Assembly: GCF_036850765.1 (NCBI RefSeq)
Contig: NC_089492.1
Location: 199,360,276 to 199,424,275, forward strand
Direction: 5' to 3'
DNA length: 64,000 bases
Source: Saccopteryx bilineata
Lineage: Eukaryota > Chordata > Mammalia > Chiroptera > Emballonuridae
The notes under the pieces were generated by a model that was given only the letters and a program-made list of their open reading frames with translations, did not search any database and had not been told where the DNA came from. Within the stretch, counting starts at the first letter, position 1; every line of letters begins with the position of its first letter. Shown here piece by piece: positions 42,982 to 53,096 of the stretch. Position numbers and translations under genes: made by a program.

Positions 42982-45900
42982 GTAAGGGAAGGACTGTGCT
43001 ATGTATCCATGCTAAGTGCATTTTTGTGTTGGGCAGTTGAGGCAAGATATTTTGAAATAGTGAAGATGACATTATTGTGGTCTGTACAGAATGAGCTGAA
43101 TAAAAATTAAATAATTATTTGATTTCCTGATTTTTCTGTTAAAAATTTTTGTCATTATTGTTTTTCACCAAGTCCTTCAGAAAGTTTTCCAAAGCTGAGA
43201 TTTGCCTCCATTTCCTTGACTCTTCTCTCTCCTCTTTAGATTGCTAAAATAGCCTCCTATCTGTTTTTGCTCTCTTAAGCTTTCCTTTCATTATACAACT
43301 CTCTTTCTTCTCAAGTGTCCTGTGAATTATTCCTCTTCTCTTTCTTACTGCTCTTCAAATCTAAACCCCATCTCCTGGTGATGTCAGTACCACTTGGCTC
43401 TCATCCTCACTCCCCCTATATACTGTCTCACCAGGTGACTTAGAGACCTTACTTGTACTCTTTTCTTTGTTCCATGGCTGTTCCATCATGGTTGAGAGCA
43501 TGACTACTAATCTAAATGCGTAGTCTCAGTCTGCAGAGACTCACAAGCAAAGATCCCTTCTTACCCCTGTTAATCTATCTTATTTAGGTTCTCCTCTAAC
43601 ATTTACATACTATTTAGAAGAAACTAAGTTTTAGTTTTTAGGGTCAGTTTATGTTTTTAAGCTTTTTAATCTTTTTAATCTTTTTAAGGACATGGATGAT
43701 ATGCATCCAGTTGATACAGCATAAATAATTTTACATACTGGTTTGAATAGTATGTTTCTCCTCCCTCTGTATCATGGAGACCCTTTACTTTTGGCTTATT
43801 TAAGCATTGATGTTTGTCAGTGGTTCTCACTTCTTGCTTTTCTTAATCTCTTCTAAAACTTAAAAAAAAAAAAAAACGACTGGAAGCCACTAAGTCTCAG
43901 TCCCTAAAGAGCCTGATTATGTTTTTTAAAAATACAAATGAGTGTTAATACAGCCAGGGAAGAGAGCAGATTAGAAATATAATTGTATGGTCAGTTAAGA
44001 TTATTTCCCTGTGAACTCTGTGTGAGGGTATACTGCACTCCATTGATTGTGAGAAAGGGAGAGACTCTACTAAGTGTTATTGAATATGGTACAGTATTCT
44101 GATTCCCCGCATACATTTATCTGGATTCAGACATTCTCTTGACTCATTTCTTAATTTGGTAAAGTACTGGACATTATGAGTTGGAACTTGATTTTTTTTT
44201 GCATTATAGCTGCTGATTGACAGATTGTGTTTTGGCCATTCAGAAAACCTTTTGAAAAGAGAAAGTGCATCACCGTGTTTTATAACTGAGATTTGCACTT
44301 CCCAGCTAATTATTTTTGCTAGTGTTATTTAAATATGTCTCATTTTATACTGTTTTTCTAGTTACAGTTTTTGATTCTTCAGTAAATAAAACTTAAATAT
44401 ATTCTTATGAAGATAGTCATGTCTAATCCTACACATTGATTTTTGATACAACTTATTCCAGAATTTTCTTTATCCAAAGTGCAAAAATTCCCACATGTAT
44501 GGAAAAAGGCCATACAGATGGAGTTTATGTCCCACATTTTAATTGGCAGTCACTGGGAGCTCCTAAACATGACAGTTACTAGTCTATATACATTTTAATT
44601 TTGCCTTAGTTTCAGACATTACTATTCTTATTTGACTAAATGTATATTTTATAAACCTTGGTAGATCAGCTTTCAGTTGCCCATATATTGGCAAGAAACC
44701 AGTTTTTAAAAAAGCAAACTTAACTTACTAAATTGTTTAAGTGTTTTTAACTCAGATATATCTACATTAGCCAACTAAAACACTTAAAAGTTACTTTAAA
44801 AATATTTATTATATTTTATAAAGCAGATTTCTTAGTTTTCAGTAACTTGTTTCTTAGTTTTCAGTAACTTGGCAAAAGTAAGCTTAAGTAATTAAGAAAT
44901 AGGTTTTACGGTCTTATTTCATTTTCATGACATTTAAAATAATCTATTTCATCCTATGTTTTAAATTATATGGTGAGTATTATTTTTTTTAGTTAAAATG
45001 CTGAAGACATATTAAATCAGAGGAACAATGATTGCAGCTATAACCAGATGAATGTACTATTATTGTTCTGGGAATTTTTTCCCCAATATCATTTATGTTT
45101 GCTCATCTGAACATGTTTTTTCTATGTCTTTGTAGCTGATAGTTGTTTCCAGTTCTCAATTTTAATCATAAGATAGTTCTCTAGCAGGGGATTTCTGTCA
45201 GGAATGACTTTATATTAAGCCCTGACATTTGTTGTGTTTTTCTCCTTTCTAAAATGAGTTAATATTTAAAATCACAAGAATCTTTTTGATACAGTAAAAT
45301 TAAAAATTATTAAGTTATATATTGCTCTGGAGTGTTATCAAAATACCTACCCTCTGTAATTAAATCTTTTGTAAATTAAAACATTTCTCATTTATTTAAA
45401 ACAATACACAGACTGTTAGGTATACATAACAATTATTTGAGCAAATATGCATTGAAGTGTTTCACAGTACTTGGAGATAAAGAACAGTTTCAGAGATGCT
45501 TTAAATCTCTTAAATTGTTTAAATTTTTGTAACAAAAATGATTATCAGGAAAGATATCTAAGAAATCCTCATTTGGGAAAAAATAATTTTGATTATCAAT
45601 ACATTTAAAAATGTGTCAATGTCATTACACATTTTAAAAAACCCACAGAAAACTTACTCCTAAAGGAACCTTTAAGTGTTTTATTAGTAAAATAAAATTT
45701 CATACATGAATAAATAATAGATGTTTTAGAGAAATCTCTAAAATTCATTATTTTAAATGTTTTTAAAATGTTATGTTCATGTGGTTTTTATTCCTTATAG
45801 TTAATATAACATTCTTACTAAGTAATGTTTTAAGTTATAACAACATGAATGCCTTCCAATATTTTGTTAACCAAATTTGGCAGGTATTACTGGAAAAAAA

Positions 45901-46640
45901 ACTGTAATCGCTAAATTTGACTGCTGAACAGTATAGAAAAAATACATAATGAGAAAAACAAGTGTGAAGTAGCCATGTCTTTGCCACGTATATTTTGGTT
46001 TGTTTTCTTTATAAATATTTATTTTATTGGTCCCTATTTTGTGGTAATGGAAACTATAGAGACTAGCTGGTAAGGGTAGTATCTTGGTGTTTTGGTAGGG
46101 ATCATGTATTCCTTACAATCATCTGTCAGTGCCACCCTGGTTGGTGTTGCCCACATTATAATTTGCATGGAATCAGGGCCTGAGATGCCAGGCATAAGCT
46201 GATCTTTTGGGAGTGCCAGTTTTATTTTGAAAGCAGAATGTAGGATAGTAACAGTATCATTAGGAAGACACTAAGGAAGCAGAATGGTCTGCCTGTAGAG
46301 GAATGATAAGCAAATAAGAAAAATGAAGTAGGAAACCAGTAATGCCTGAAAACATTTACTGGATTTACCAGACTCCAGACTACGCTTAAAATAAAGTATC
46401 TACTTTAGTTCATTCTGTTACATCCTATCTAATTGAACACTAGTAAAAATGTATGTCGATTATTTTCAGGAAGATGTATAAAGATGTTTTTAGGGAATGA
46501 TATATATGTTTATTTATACTTTACAACTTTATATCAATAACTTAGACTTCTAATAATAGCAATAATTTCCCTTCTAATAACCATGAAAGCAATTTAAGAT
46601 TCTCATCATCTAAGTACAGTAATCTAGAATGCCTACACAT
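42982..46640. other. Intron 2 body, AT-rich single-copy in appearance
   Basis: No confident repeat or exon in 3.6 kb. 43,210-43,500 is pyrimidine-leaning and may be an old L2 relic. An A14 run lies at about 43,862-43,875, and a short direct repeat (cttagttttcagtaactt) is doubled at 44,831-44,869. Confidence 0.5.
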
Positions 46641-46645
46641 TTTTA

Positions 46646-46845
46646 AAAATTTTTTTTATTCATTTTAGAGAGGAGAGGGAGAGACAGAGAGAGAGAGAGA
46701 GGAGAGACAGAGAGAGAGAAGGGGGGGAGGAGCTGGAAGCATCAACTCCCATATGTGCCTTGACCATGCAAGCCCAGGGTTTCGAACCGGCGACCTCAGC
46801 ATTTCCAGGTTGACACTTTATCCACTGTGCCACCACAGGTCAGGC
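46646..46845 (-). repeat. tRNA-derived SINE, short type, with target duplication
   Basis: gagaggagagacagagagag, then ggaagcatcaactcccatat, gggtttcgaaccggcgacct and caccacaggtcaggc. Duplication gcctacacat at 46,631-46,640 and 46,844-46,853, overlapping the SINE edge by two bases. About 300 bases before exon 3. Confidence 0.92.
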
Positions 46846-47152
46846 CTACACATTATTTTTATGGTCATTATTTTCTAATTCCAGTGATGTTTCGAGAAAC
46901 AAATATACTCTAAGTCTTAAACATTAGTGAAAAAGATTAGACAAAAATCAATAGAAACAATGGTACATTTGCAAATAATGTTAGATATATTCAATAATAG
47001 AAGTAATATTGAACGAGGAAATGTTATTTCCAGATTTATTTTTTAGTTCTTGGCAAAGCCTGGTGTAACTAAGAGGAACAAGAAAAATGTCTTTTTATAT
47101 ATGATTATTATTGTTCTTTTGAACTTTGTTATATGCATTCTTTTATTTTTAG

Positions 47153-47329
47153 GCTTGACAATTTGTGGACATAATTGCCTCCTGACAGCAGAATGGATGT
47201 CTGCAAGTAAAATAGTATGCCGAGTGGGACAAGCCAAAAATGACAAAGGAGACATAATTGTCACAACTAAGTCAGGTGGTAAAGGAACGTCAACAGTTTC
47301 TTTCAAGCTACTCAAACCTGAAAAAATAG
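47153..47329 (+). CDS. EXOC2: EXOC2/Sec5 coding exon 3: second half of the Ral-binding TIG domain
   Basis: Completes codon 40 and encodes residues 41-98 plus one base of codon 99. The segment reads [19 protein letters not shown] and continues through [13 protein letters not shown] to [10 protein letters not shown]. It supplies the remaining strands of the immunoglobulin-like TIG/IPT fold, so the Ral-binding domain (about residues 5-97) is contained in exons 2 and 3. The acceptor is ttttatttttag and the donor is aatag then gtatca, a weaker donor than its neighbours. Read-through would add 27 residues after the last exon-3 codon before a stop at 47,407-47,409. An open frame beginning upstream at 47,050 includes intron sequence and should not be taken as the exon. 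Confidence 0.95.
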
Positions 47330-47559
47330 GTATCAGCTCTCATGATGTTGTTCTAAAGATGAAAGTAAAAATGGGTTTTGTCTTTCAAAATTTAGGTATA
47401 TTAGTGTAAATTTTACCTACTGTTTTATCTCATTAGCTTAGATTCAGTTTATGTTTAGTTTGACTAGAATTGATATTGGTTAAAATTTGCATTACCTCTG
47501 AAAAGGCAAGCAAGGGTCATGATCCTGACAATTATCATTCTAAACTCGTTTTCCCCCTT

Positions 47560-49345
47560 TTATTTAGAAATTAAATTTAATAGGGTGACATTGATTGATA
47601 AGAGTACACAGGTTTCAAGTAAACATTTCTAAAGCATTTGAACTCTTGATTGCATTGTATGCCCAGCAGCCAACATCAAATCATTTTCTGCCACTGTATC
47701 ATTATCCCTTATTATTCCCCTCTCCCCATTACTAAAGCTCTTGCTTTTGTTCTGTTGGTCTGTGTGTGTGTTTTTCTGCCAATGCCATACTGTTTTGATT
47801 ATTGTGGCTCTGTAGGATATATTTGAAGTCAGGTAGGGTGATACCTCCAGCTTCATTCTTTTTCTTCAGGATTGCTTTGGCTACTATTTGTGTTCTTTTA
47901 TGGTTTTGTACAAACCTGGTGATTTTTTTGTTCTATTTCTTTAAAAAATGACATATGGATTTTAGTGGGGATTGCATTAAGTTTATATATTGCTTTGGGT
48001 AATGTGTCCATTTTAATAACTATGTTGGTTTTTTTCGGTCCTTAAACATGGAATATGTTTCCATTTTATTGTGGCTTTTTTCAGTTTCTTTTAATAATGC
48101 TTTGTAGTTTTCAGTACATAGGTCCTACACGTCCTTTATTAAGTTTATTCCTAGGTATTTTTTGTTGTTGCAGTTGTCAAAGGAATTATTTTTTCAGTCT
48201 CTTTTCTGAAGTTTCATTGTTGGCATATAGAAATGCAGTAGACTTTTGTATATTGATTTTGTCCTGTGCCTTTACTGTATTTATTTATGGTTTCTAATAG
48301 TTTTTTAGTGGAGTCTTTGAGGTTTTCTGTATACAATATCGTGTCATCTACAGAAAGTGATACCTTTACTTCTTTTTTCCCAGTATGGATGCCATTATTT
48401 CTTTCTCTTGCCTGATTGCTCTGGCTAAGACTTATAGTACTATGTTGAATAAGAGTGGAGAGAGTGGGTATGTTTGTCTTGATCCTGATATAAGAGGAAA
48501 AGCTTTCACTTTTTCACCATTTGGTATGATATTGGCTAATGGTTTGTCAAATATGGCTTTTATTATGTTGAGGTACTTTCTACCTACTTTATTGTATGTT
48601 TTACACATAAATGGATGTTGTATCTTATTGAATGCGTTTTCTGCATTTATTGATAGGCTCATATATTCTTGTTCTTTGTTATGTTCATGTGGTGTATGTA
48701 TTATATTGATTGATTTGCATATGTTAAATCATTCTTGTTCTCTTGGAATGAATCCTACTTGATTGCTATGAATTATTTTTTTAATGTATTGTATTCGATT
48801 TGCTAGTATTTTGTTTAGGATTTTTGCATATGTATTCATTAGAGATAGTGGTCTGTAGTTTTCTTTTTGTGTGTTGTCCTTGCATAAGGGGTACAGAGGC
48901 AGGATCTGGATGTTGGGGATGCACAGTTTGTATTTCTCTGACTCTGTGCCAATTCAGGCTGCCCGCAGACCATGGGAATAATGGTAGTGACCCATGTTCT
49001 GCTGTCACTTTAGTTCAGTATCTCCAGATGCCTCTCAGTCTCTCTTCTCTCCCCAGCTGAAGAAGACCCAGTCACTCCTGGTTTCTCTCCTCTCTGGAGC
49101 CCTGGCAGAGAGACACCCAGACAGTCCAGTTTCTCTCCTGTCTGGAGCTCCGCCATGAGCATGTCTTATCTTCTGCCCCGCTTTTTACCCTTTCCACGTT
49201 TATTCTGTGCGCAGATCTTTTTAGGTAAGGCTGCGAGACAAGTTGGATTCCTTCACTGAGTTATAGCTGTTCAGTTTGTTGAAATTTCAAGGGGAGAGAG
49301 ATCAAGGGTGTCTCTCAGGTCACCATTACTCTTATGTCTGGTGCT
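47560..49345 (-). mobile_element. Antisense L1 with 5' end retained and internal deletion
   Basis: The 3' UTR begins near 47,560. ORF2 text runs to about 48,890, with reverse-transcriptase remnants on the minus strand around 48,432-48,662. The sequence then changes abruptly into 5' UTR text (48,900-49,345) matching, in reverse, the start of the L1 at 30,716, for example gttgaaatttcaaggggaga. ORF1 and the first part of ORF2 are missing. Confidence 0.82.
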
Positions 49346-49392
49346 ACAGTATCTAAATTCTTTATAAAATCTGTTCATTTAACATTTCTTTT

Positions 49393-50048
49393 TTTTAAAT
49401 TCAGAGACAGAGAGAGAGTCAGAGAGAGAGATAGACAGGGACAGACAGACAGGAACCCAGAGAGATGAGAAGCATCAATCATCAGTTTTTTGTTGTGACA
49501 CCTTAGTTGTTCAGTGATTGCTTTCTCATAGTGCCTTGACCGTGGGCCTTCAGCAGACCGAGTAACCCCTTGCCCAAGCCAGCGACCTTGGGTCCAAGCT
49601 GGTGAGCTTTTCTCAAACCAGATGAGCTTGCGCTCAAAGCTGGTGACCTTGGGGTCTTGAACCTGAGTCCTCCGCATCCCAGTCCGATGCTCTATCCCAG
49701 GGGTCCCCAAACTTTTTACACAGGGGGCCAGTTCACTGTCCCTCAGACCATTGGAGGACCGGACTATAAAAAAAAACTATGAACAAATCCCTATGCACAC
49801 TGCACATATCTTATTTTAAAGTAAAACAAAACAAAACAGGAACAAATACAATATTTAAAATAAAGAACAAGTAAATTTAAATCAACACACTGACCAGTAT
49901 TTCAATGGGAACTATGCTCCTCTCACTGACCACCAATGAAAGAGGTGCCCCTTCCAGAAGTGCAGCGGGGGCTGGATAAATGGCCTCAGGGGGCCGCATG
50001 CGGCCTGCGGGCTGTAGTTTGGGGACCCCTGATCAGGCCTGGTCAGGC
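49393..50048 (-). repeat. tRNA-derived SINE, about 300-bp type, split by a hAT element
   Basis: SINE body 49,393-49,697 and head end 50,032-50,048 (ggcctggtcaggc). The outer duplication catttaacattt (49,376-49,387 and 50,049-50,060) is exact. About a dozen head bases expected between the halves are missing. Confidence 0.9.
49698..50031 (-). mobile_element. Non-autonomous hAT element, family A, inside a SINE
   Basis: Ends caggggtccccaaact and agtttggggacccctg; reads in reverse relative to the copies at 9,185 and 58,918. No 8-base duplication is found: left flank ctctatcc, right flank atcaggcc. Confidence 0.92.
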
Positions 50049-50294
50049 CATTTAACATTTTGATATAACAATTTTAGTTCCTTGATCTTGAATACATTTC
50101 TTCTTGAATTGTATTTTTTTCTGCTATATAGTTAAGATTTAAAGTGAAATATCCTCCTGACTTGGCAAATTATCAATATGGTAATATTAGCTAAATAATA
50201 CACTTTCATTTTCTCCATCCTTTCAGTCCTGGACAACATGTTGTCTGATCTTTAGACCTTCAGACTAAAAATCATTCTTCCTTGTACCCTAGAG

Positions 50295-50645
50295 CAGTGG
50301 TCCCCAACCTTTTTTGGGCCACAAACCAGTTTAATGTCAGAAAAGATTTTCACGGACCGGCCTTTAGGGTGGGACGGAGAAATGCACAAAATAAAATTAT
50401 GCAACCAGCGTAAAAAATGTGTTATTTTTAAATATAATTGTTGAACTTACGAGACAAGTGCCAAGAGTGAGTCTTAGATGGATGTAACAGAGGGAATCTG
50501 GTCATTTAAAAAAAATAAAACATCGTTCAGACTTATATATAATTAGAACGGAAATAATGTAAATTATATATTATTTCTCTGCAGACCAGTACCAAATGGC
50601 CCACAGACCGGTACCGGTCCGCGGCCCGGGGGTTGGGGACTACTG
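50295..50645 (+). mobile_element. Non-autonomous hAT element, family D (cagtggtccccaacc)
   Basis: Ends cagtggtccccaacct and gttggggactactg. Duplication ccctagag (50,287-50,294) and ccctatag (50,646-50,653), one mismatch. The sub-terminal cggaccggcc and ggtccgcggcc are GC-rich, the middle AT-rich. 351 bases, non-coding. Confidence 0.92.
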
Positions 50646-50714
50646 CCCTATAGCACTTCACATGATAAATTTTTATATACTTAACACCCACTTTCTCAGA
50701 GTAATTAAGAACTT

Positions 50715-50908
50715 AATCTGAGGACCCAGACTTTGAATATTAATCTGGGCTCTAGCACAAAAAACTGTGGAACTTCACTGTCTCTTTGTGGTTAGAAGTG
50801 GAATAGTAGTATGAACCTACCCTTATAGGGGTAAATGAGTTAGGACATACACATAAAGTGCTTAATATAGCCCCTTACACAAAGTAAGTGTTCAATAAAT
50901 TATTTTTA
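50715..50908 (+). repeat. MIR relic
   Basis: gggctctagcacaaaaaact, then ggtaaatgagttaggacata and agtaagtgttcaataaatta follow the MIR consensus to its 3' end. Confidence 0.65.
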
Positions 50909-51307
50909 TTCATTTAAATATTTCTTTAAACATTGGGGTAACTTTAATAACATTATATAAGTTTCAAGTATACCATTCTATAATATATTATTTGTATATT
51001 TTATTGTGTGCCTATCACTTAAAGTCTAATCTTCTGTCTCCATATATTTGATCTCTTTTACCCTCTTTAATCTCCCTCCCTCCATATCCATTCCCTTTAG
51101 GTACTCACCATATTGTCATCTGTTTCTATGATTTTGTTTGTTTTGTTTTGTTCATTTGTTGCTTTCTATTTTATATCCCACATGTGAGTAGTATTCTACT
51201 TTATGAACCATATTTTCTATATTCAGTCATCCATCAAAGGACACTTAGATTGTTTCCATGTCTTGGCTACCCTGTATAATGCTACAATGAACATAGGGGG
51301 TACATAT

Positions 51308-51632
51308 ATCTTTTTTTTTTTTTTTTAAGTGAGAGGGAGAGATAGACAGAATCCTGCATGTGCCCAAACCAGGATATACCCAGCAACCCCTGTCTGGGGC
51401 TGATGCTTGACTGAGTCAAGCTATTTTTAGCGCCTGAGGCTGATGCACTCTGACCGACCAAGCTGTTTCTCAGCACCTGGGGCCATGCCTGCGGAAGGGG
51501 AAGGGGAAGAAGACGGGGGTGGGGAGAAGCAAATGGTTGCTTCTCTTATGTTCCCTGAGTGGGTATTGGACCCGGGACGTCCATATGCTGGGCTGGTGCT
51601 CTATCCACTTAGCCAACCAACCGGCCAGGGCC
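51308..51632 (-). repeat. Long-type SINE with target duplication
   Basis: gagagatagacagaatcctg, ctgtctggggctgatgc, and the head complement accaaccggccagggc. Duplication acatatatcttt at 51,302-51,313 and 51,633-51,644. Confidence 0.9.
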
Positions 51633-51769
51633 ACATATATCTTTTATGAATAAATGTTTTCAAAATTTTCAGGTAGATACCCAGAATAGGGATTACTGGG
51701 TCATATAATATCTCTATTTTTAATTTTTTGAGGACCCTCTATACTGTTTTTCATAGTGGCCACAACATA

Positions 51770-52107
51770 GCTCAATCTGGAAAATATGCTGAGTTAAACA
51801 AATCAGATAGAAAAGGTCAAGAACCATATGATTTCACTCATATGTGAAATATAAAACTGAAAGCAACAAAATGTATTAAAAAACAAAGAAAAATAGAGGA
51901 AGACAGCAGTATTGTGTTTAACAGTGAGAAGGGAAGTAGAGGGAGATAAAGAGAAAGGGGGTCAAATATGTGATGACTGAAGAAGACTTTGGGTGATGAG
52001 CACACAATGCAATATGCAGATGATGTAGCATATATTTGTACGCTTGATACCTATATTATTTTAAGTCACTGCAATAAATTTAATTAAAAAATTTTTAAAT
52101 AAAAAAT
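51770..52107 (+). mobile_element. L1 3' end, sense, inserted in the antisense L1
   Basis: accatatgatttcactcata, then gggtgatgagcacacaatgc and an A-rich end (aattaaaaaatttttaaata). 5'-truncated and opposite in strand to its host element. Confidence 0.75.
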
Positions 52108-52229
52108 ATTCTTACCAACACTGTATAAAGATTCCTTTTTATCTACATCCTTTTTAACACTTATTTCTTGTTCTAGTGATAATAACCATTCTGACAGGCG
52201 TGAAGTTTATCTTATTGTGGTTTGTTTTT

Positions 52230-52610
52230 TGTGACAGAGAGAGAGAGAGAAAGGGACAGATAGGGACAGAAAAACAGGAAGGGAGAGAGATGAGAAGCAT
52301 TAATTCTTCATTGTGGCTTCTTAGTTGTTCATTGATTGCTTTCTCATATGTGCCTTGATTGGGGGTGGGGGGGGTGGCCACAGCAGAGCTAGTGACCCCT
52401 TGCTTAAGCCAGTGACCTTGGGCTCAAGCCAGCCACCATGGAGTCATGTCTATGATCCCACAGTCAAGCCAGTGACCCCATACTCAAGTTGGTGAGCCCA
52501 CACTCAAGCCAGATGAGTCCGCACTCAGGCCAGCGAGCTTAAGGTTTCGAACCTGGGTCCTCTGTGTCTCAGTCCAACGCTCTATCCATTCTGCCACCAC
52601 CTGGTCAGGC
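52230..52610 (-). repeat. tRNA-derived SINE with expanded internal modules, antisense
   Basis: Tail gacagagagagagagagaaa, ttgttcattgattgctttct, then several modules of the form caagccagtgacc between 52,400 and 52,530, and the head complement ctgccaccacctggtcaggc. Same layout as 30,265. Confidence 0.88.
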
Positions 52611-52737
52611 TATCTCTTTGTGGTTTTGATTTGCATTTCTTTTATAGGTAGGGAAATAGACCATATTTTTAAATACCGATTGGCCAATTGCATGTCTTTT
52701 TGGGAAAAGAATCAGCAGGTCCTCTGCTTGTTTTTTT

Positions 52738-52882
52738 AAAAAAAATTATTGATTGATTATATATAGAGAGAAACATCAGTTCTACATTCATTGATTGCTT
52801 CCTATATGTGCCCTGATCAAGGATCAAACTGCAACCTTGTCATATTGGGATGACTCTAACCAAATGAGCTTTTGGGCCAGGG
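52738..52882 (-). repeat. tRNA-derived SINE (Ves-like), antisense
   Basis: tatagagagaaacatcagtt, tgccctgatcaaggatcaaa, and a head complement ending gggccagggc. Confidence 0.78.
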
Positions 52883-52895
52883 CCCTCTGCCTTTT

Positions 52896-53096
52896 TAAAA
52901 GATTTTATTTACTGATTTTTGAAGAGAGGGGAAAGAGAGAGAGAAAGAGAGAGTGAGAAATGGGGGAGAAGCAGGAAGCATCTACTCATAGTAGTTGCTT
53001 TCTGTATGTGCCTTGACCGGGCAAGCCCAGGGATTGAACTGGTGACCTCAGCATTCTGGGTCAATGCTTTATCTACTGTGCCATGACAGACTTGCC
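52896..53096 (-). repeat. tRNA-derived SINE, short type, antisense
   Basis: aagattttatttactgattt, gcaggaagcatctactcata, cttgaccgggcaagcccagg and a decayed head end atgacagacttgcc. Confidence 0.82.

Larger units (their letters stand above)
42982..47152 (+). other. EXOC2: EXOC2 intron 2
   Basis: A 4.2-kb intron with donor gtaagg and acceptor tttttag. It is AT-rich and mostly single-copy in appearance. The only clear repeat is a minus-strand SINE at about 46,646-46,845. A 14-base A run sits near 43,862. Confidence 0.9.

Noticed and set aside
47050..47152. Upstream extension of the exon 3 reading frame ([15 protein letters not shown])
   Set aside because: It runs through the polypyrimidine tract and acceptor of intron 2, and the phase-1 join from exon 2 at 47,153 fits the family exactly.
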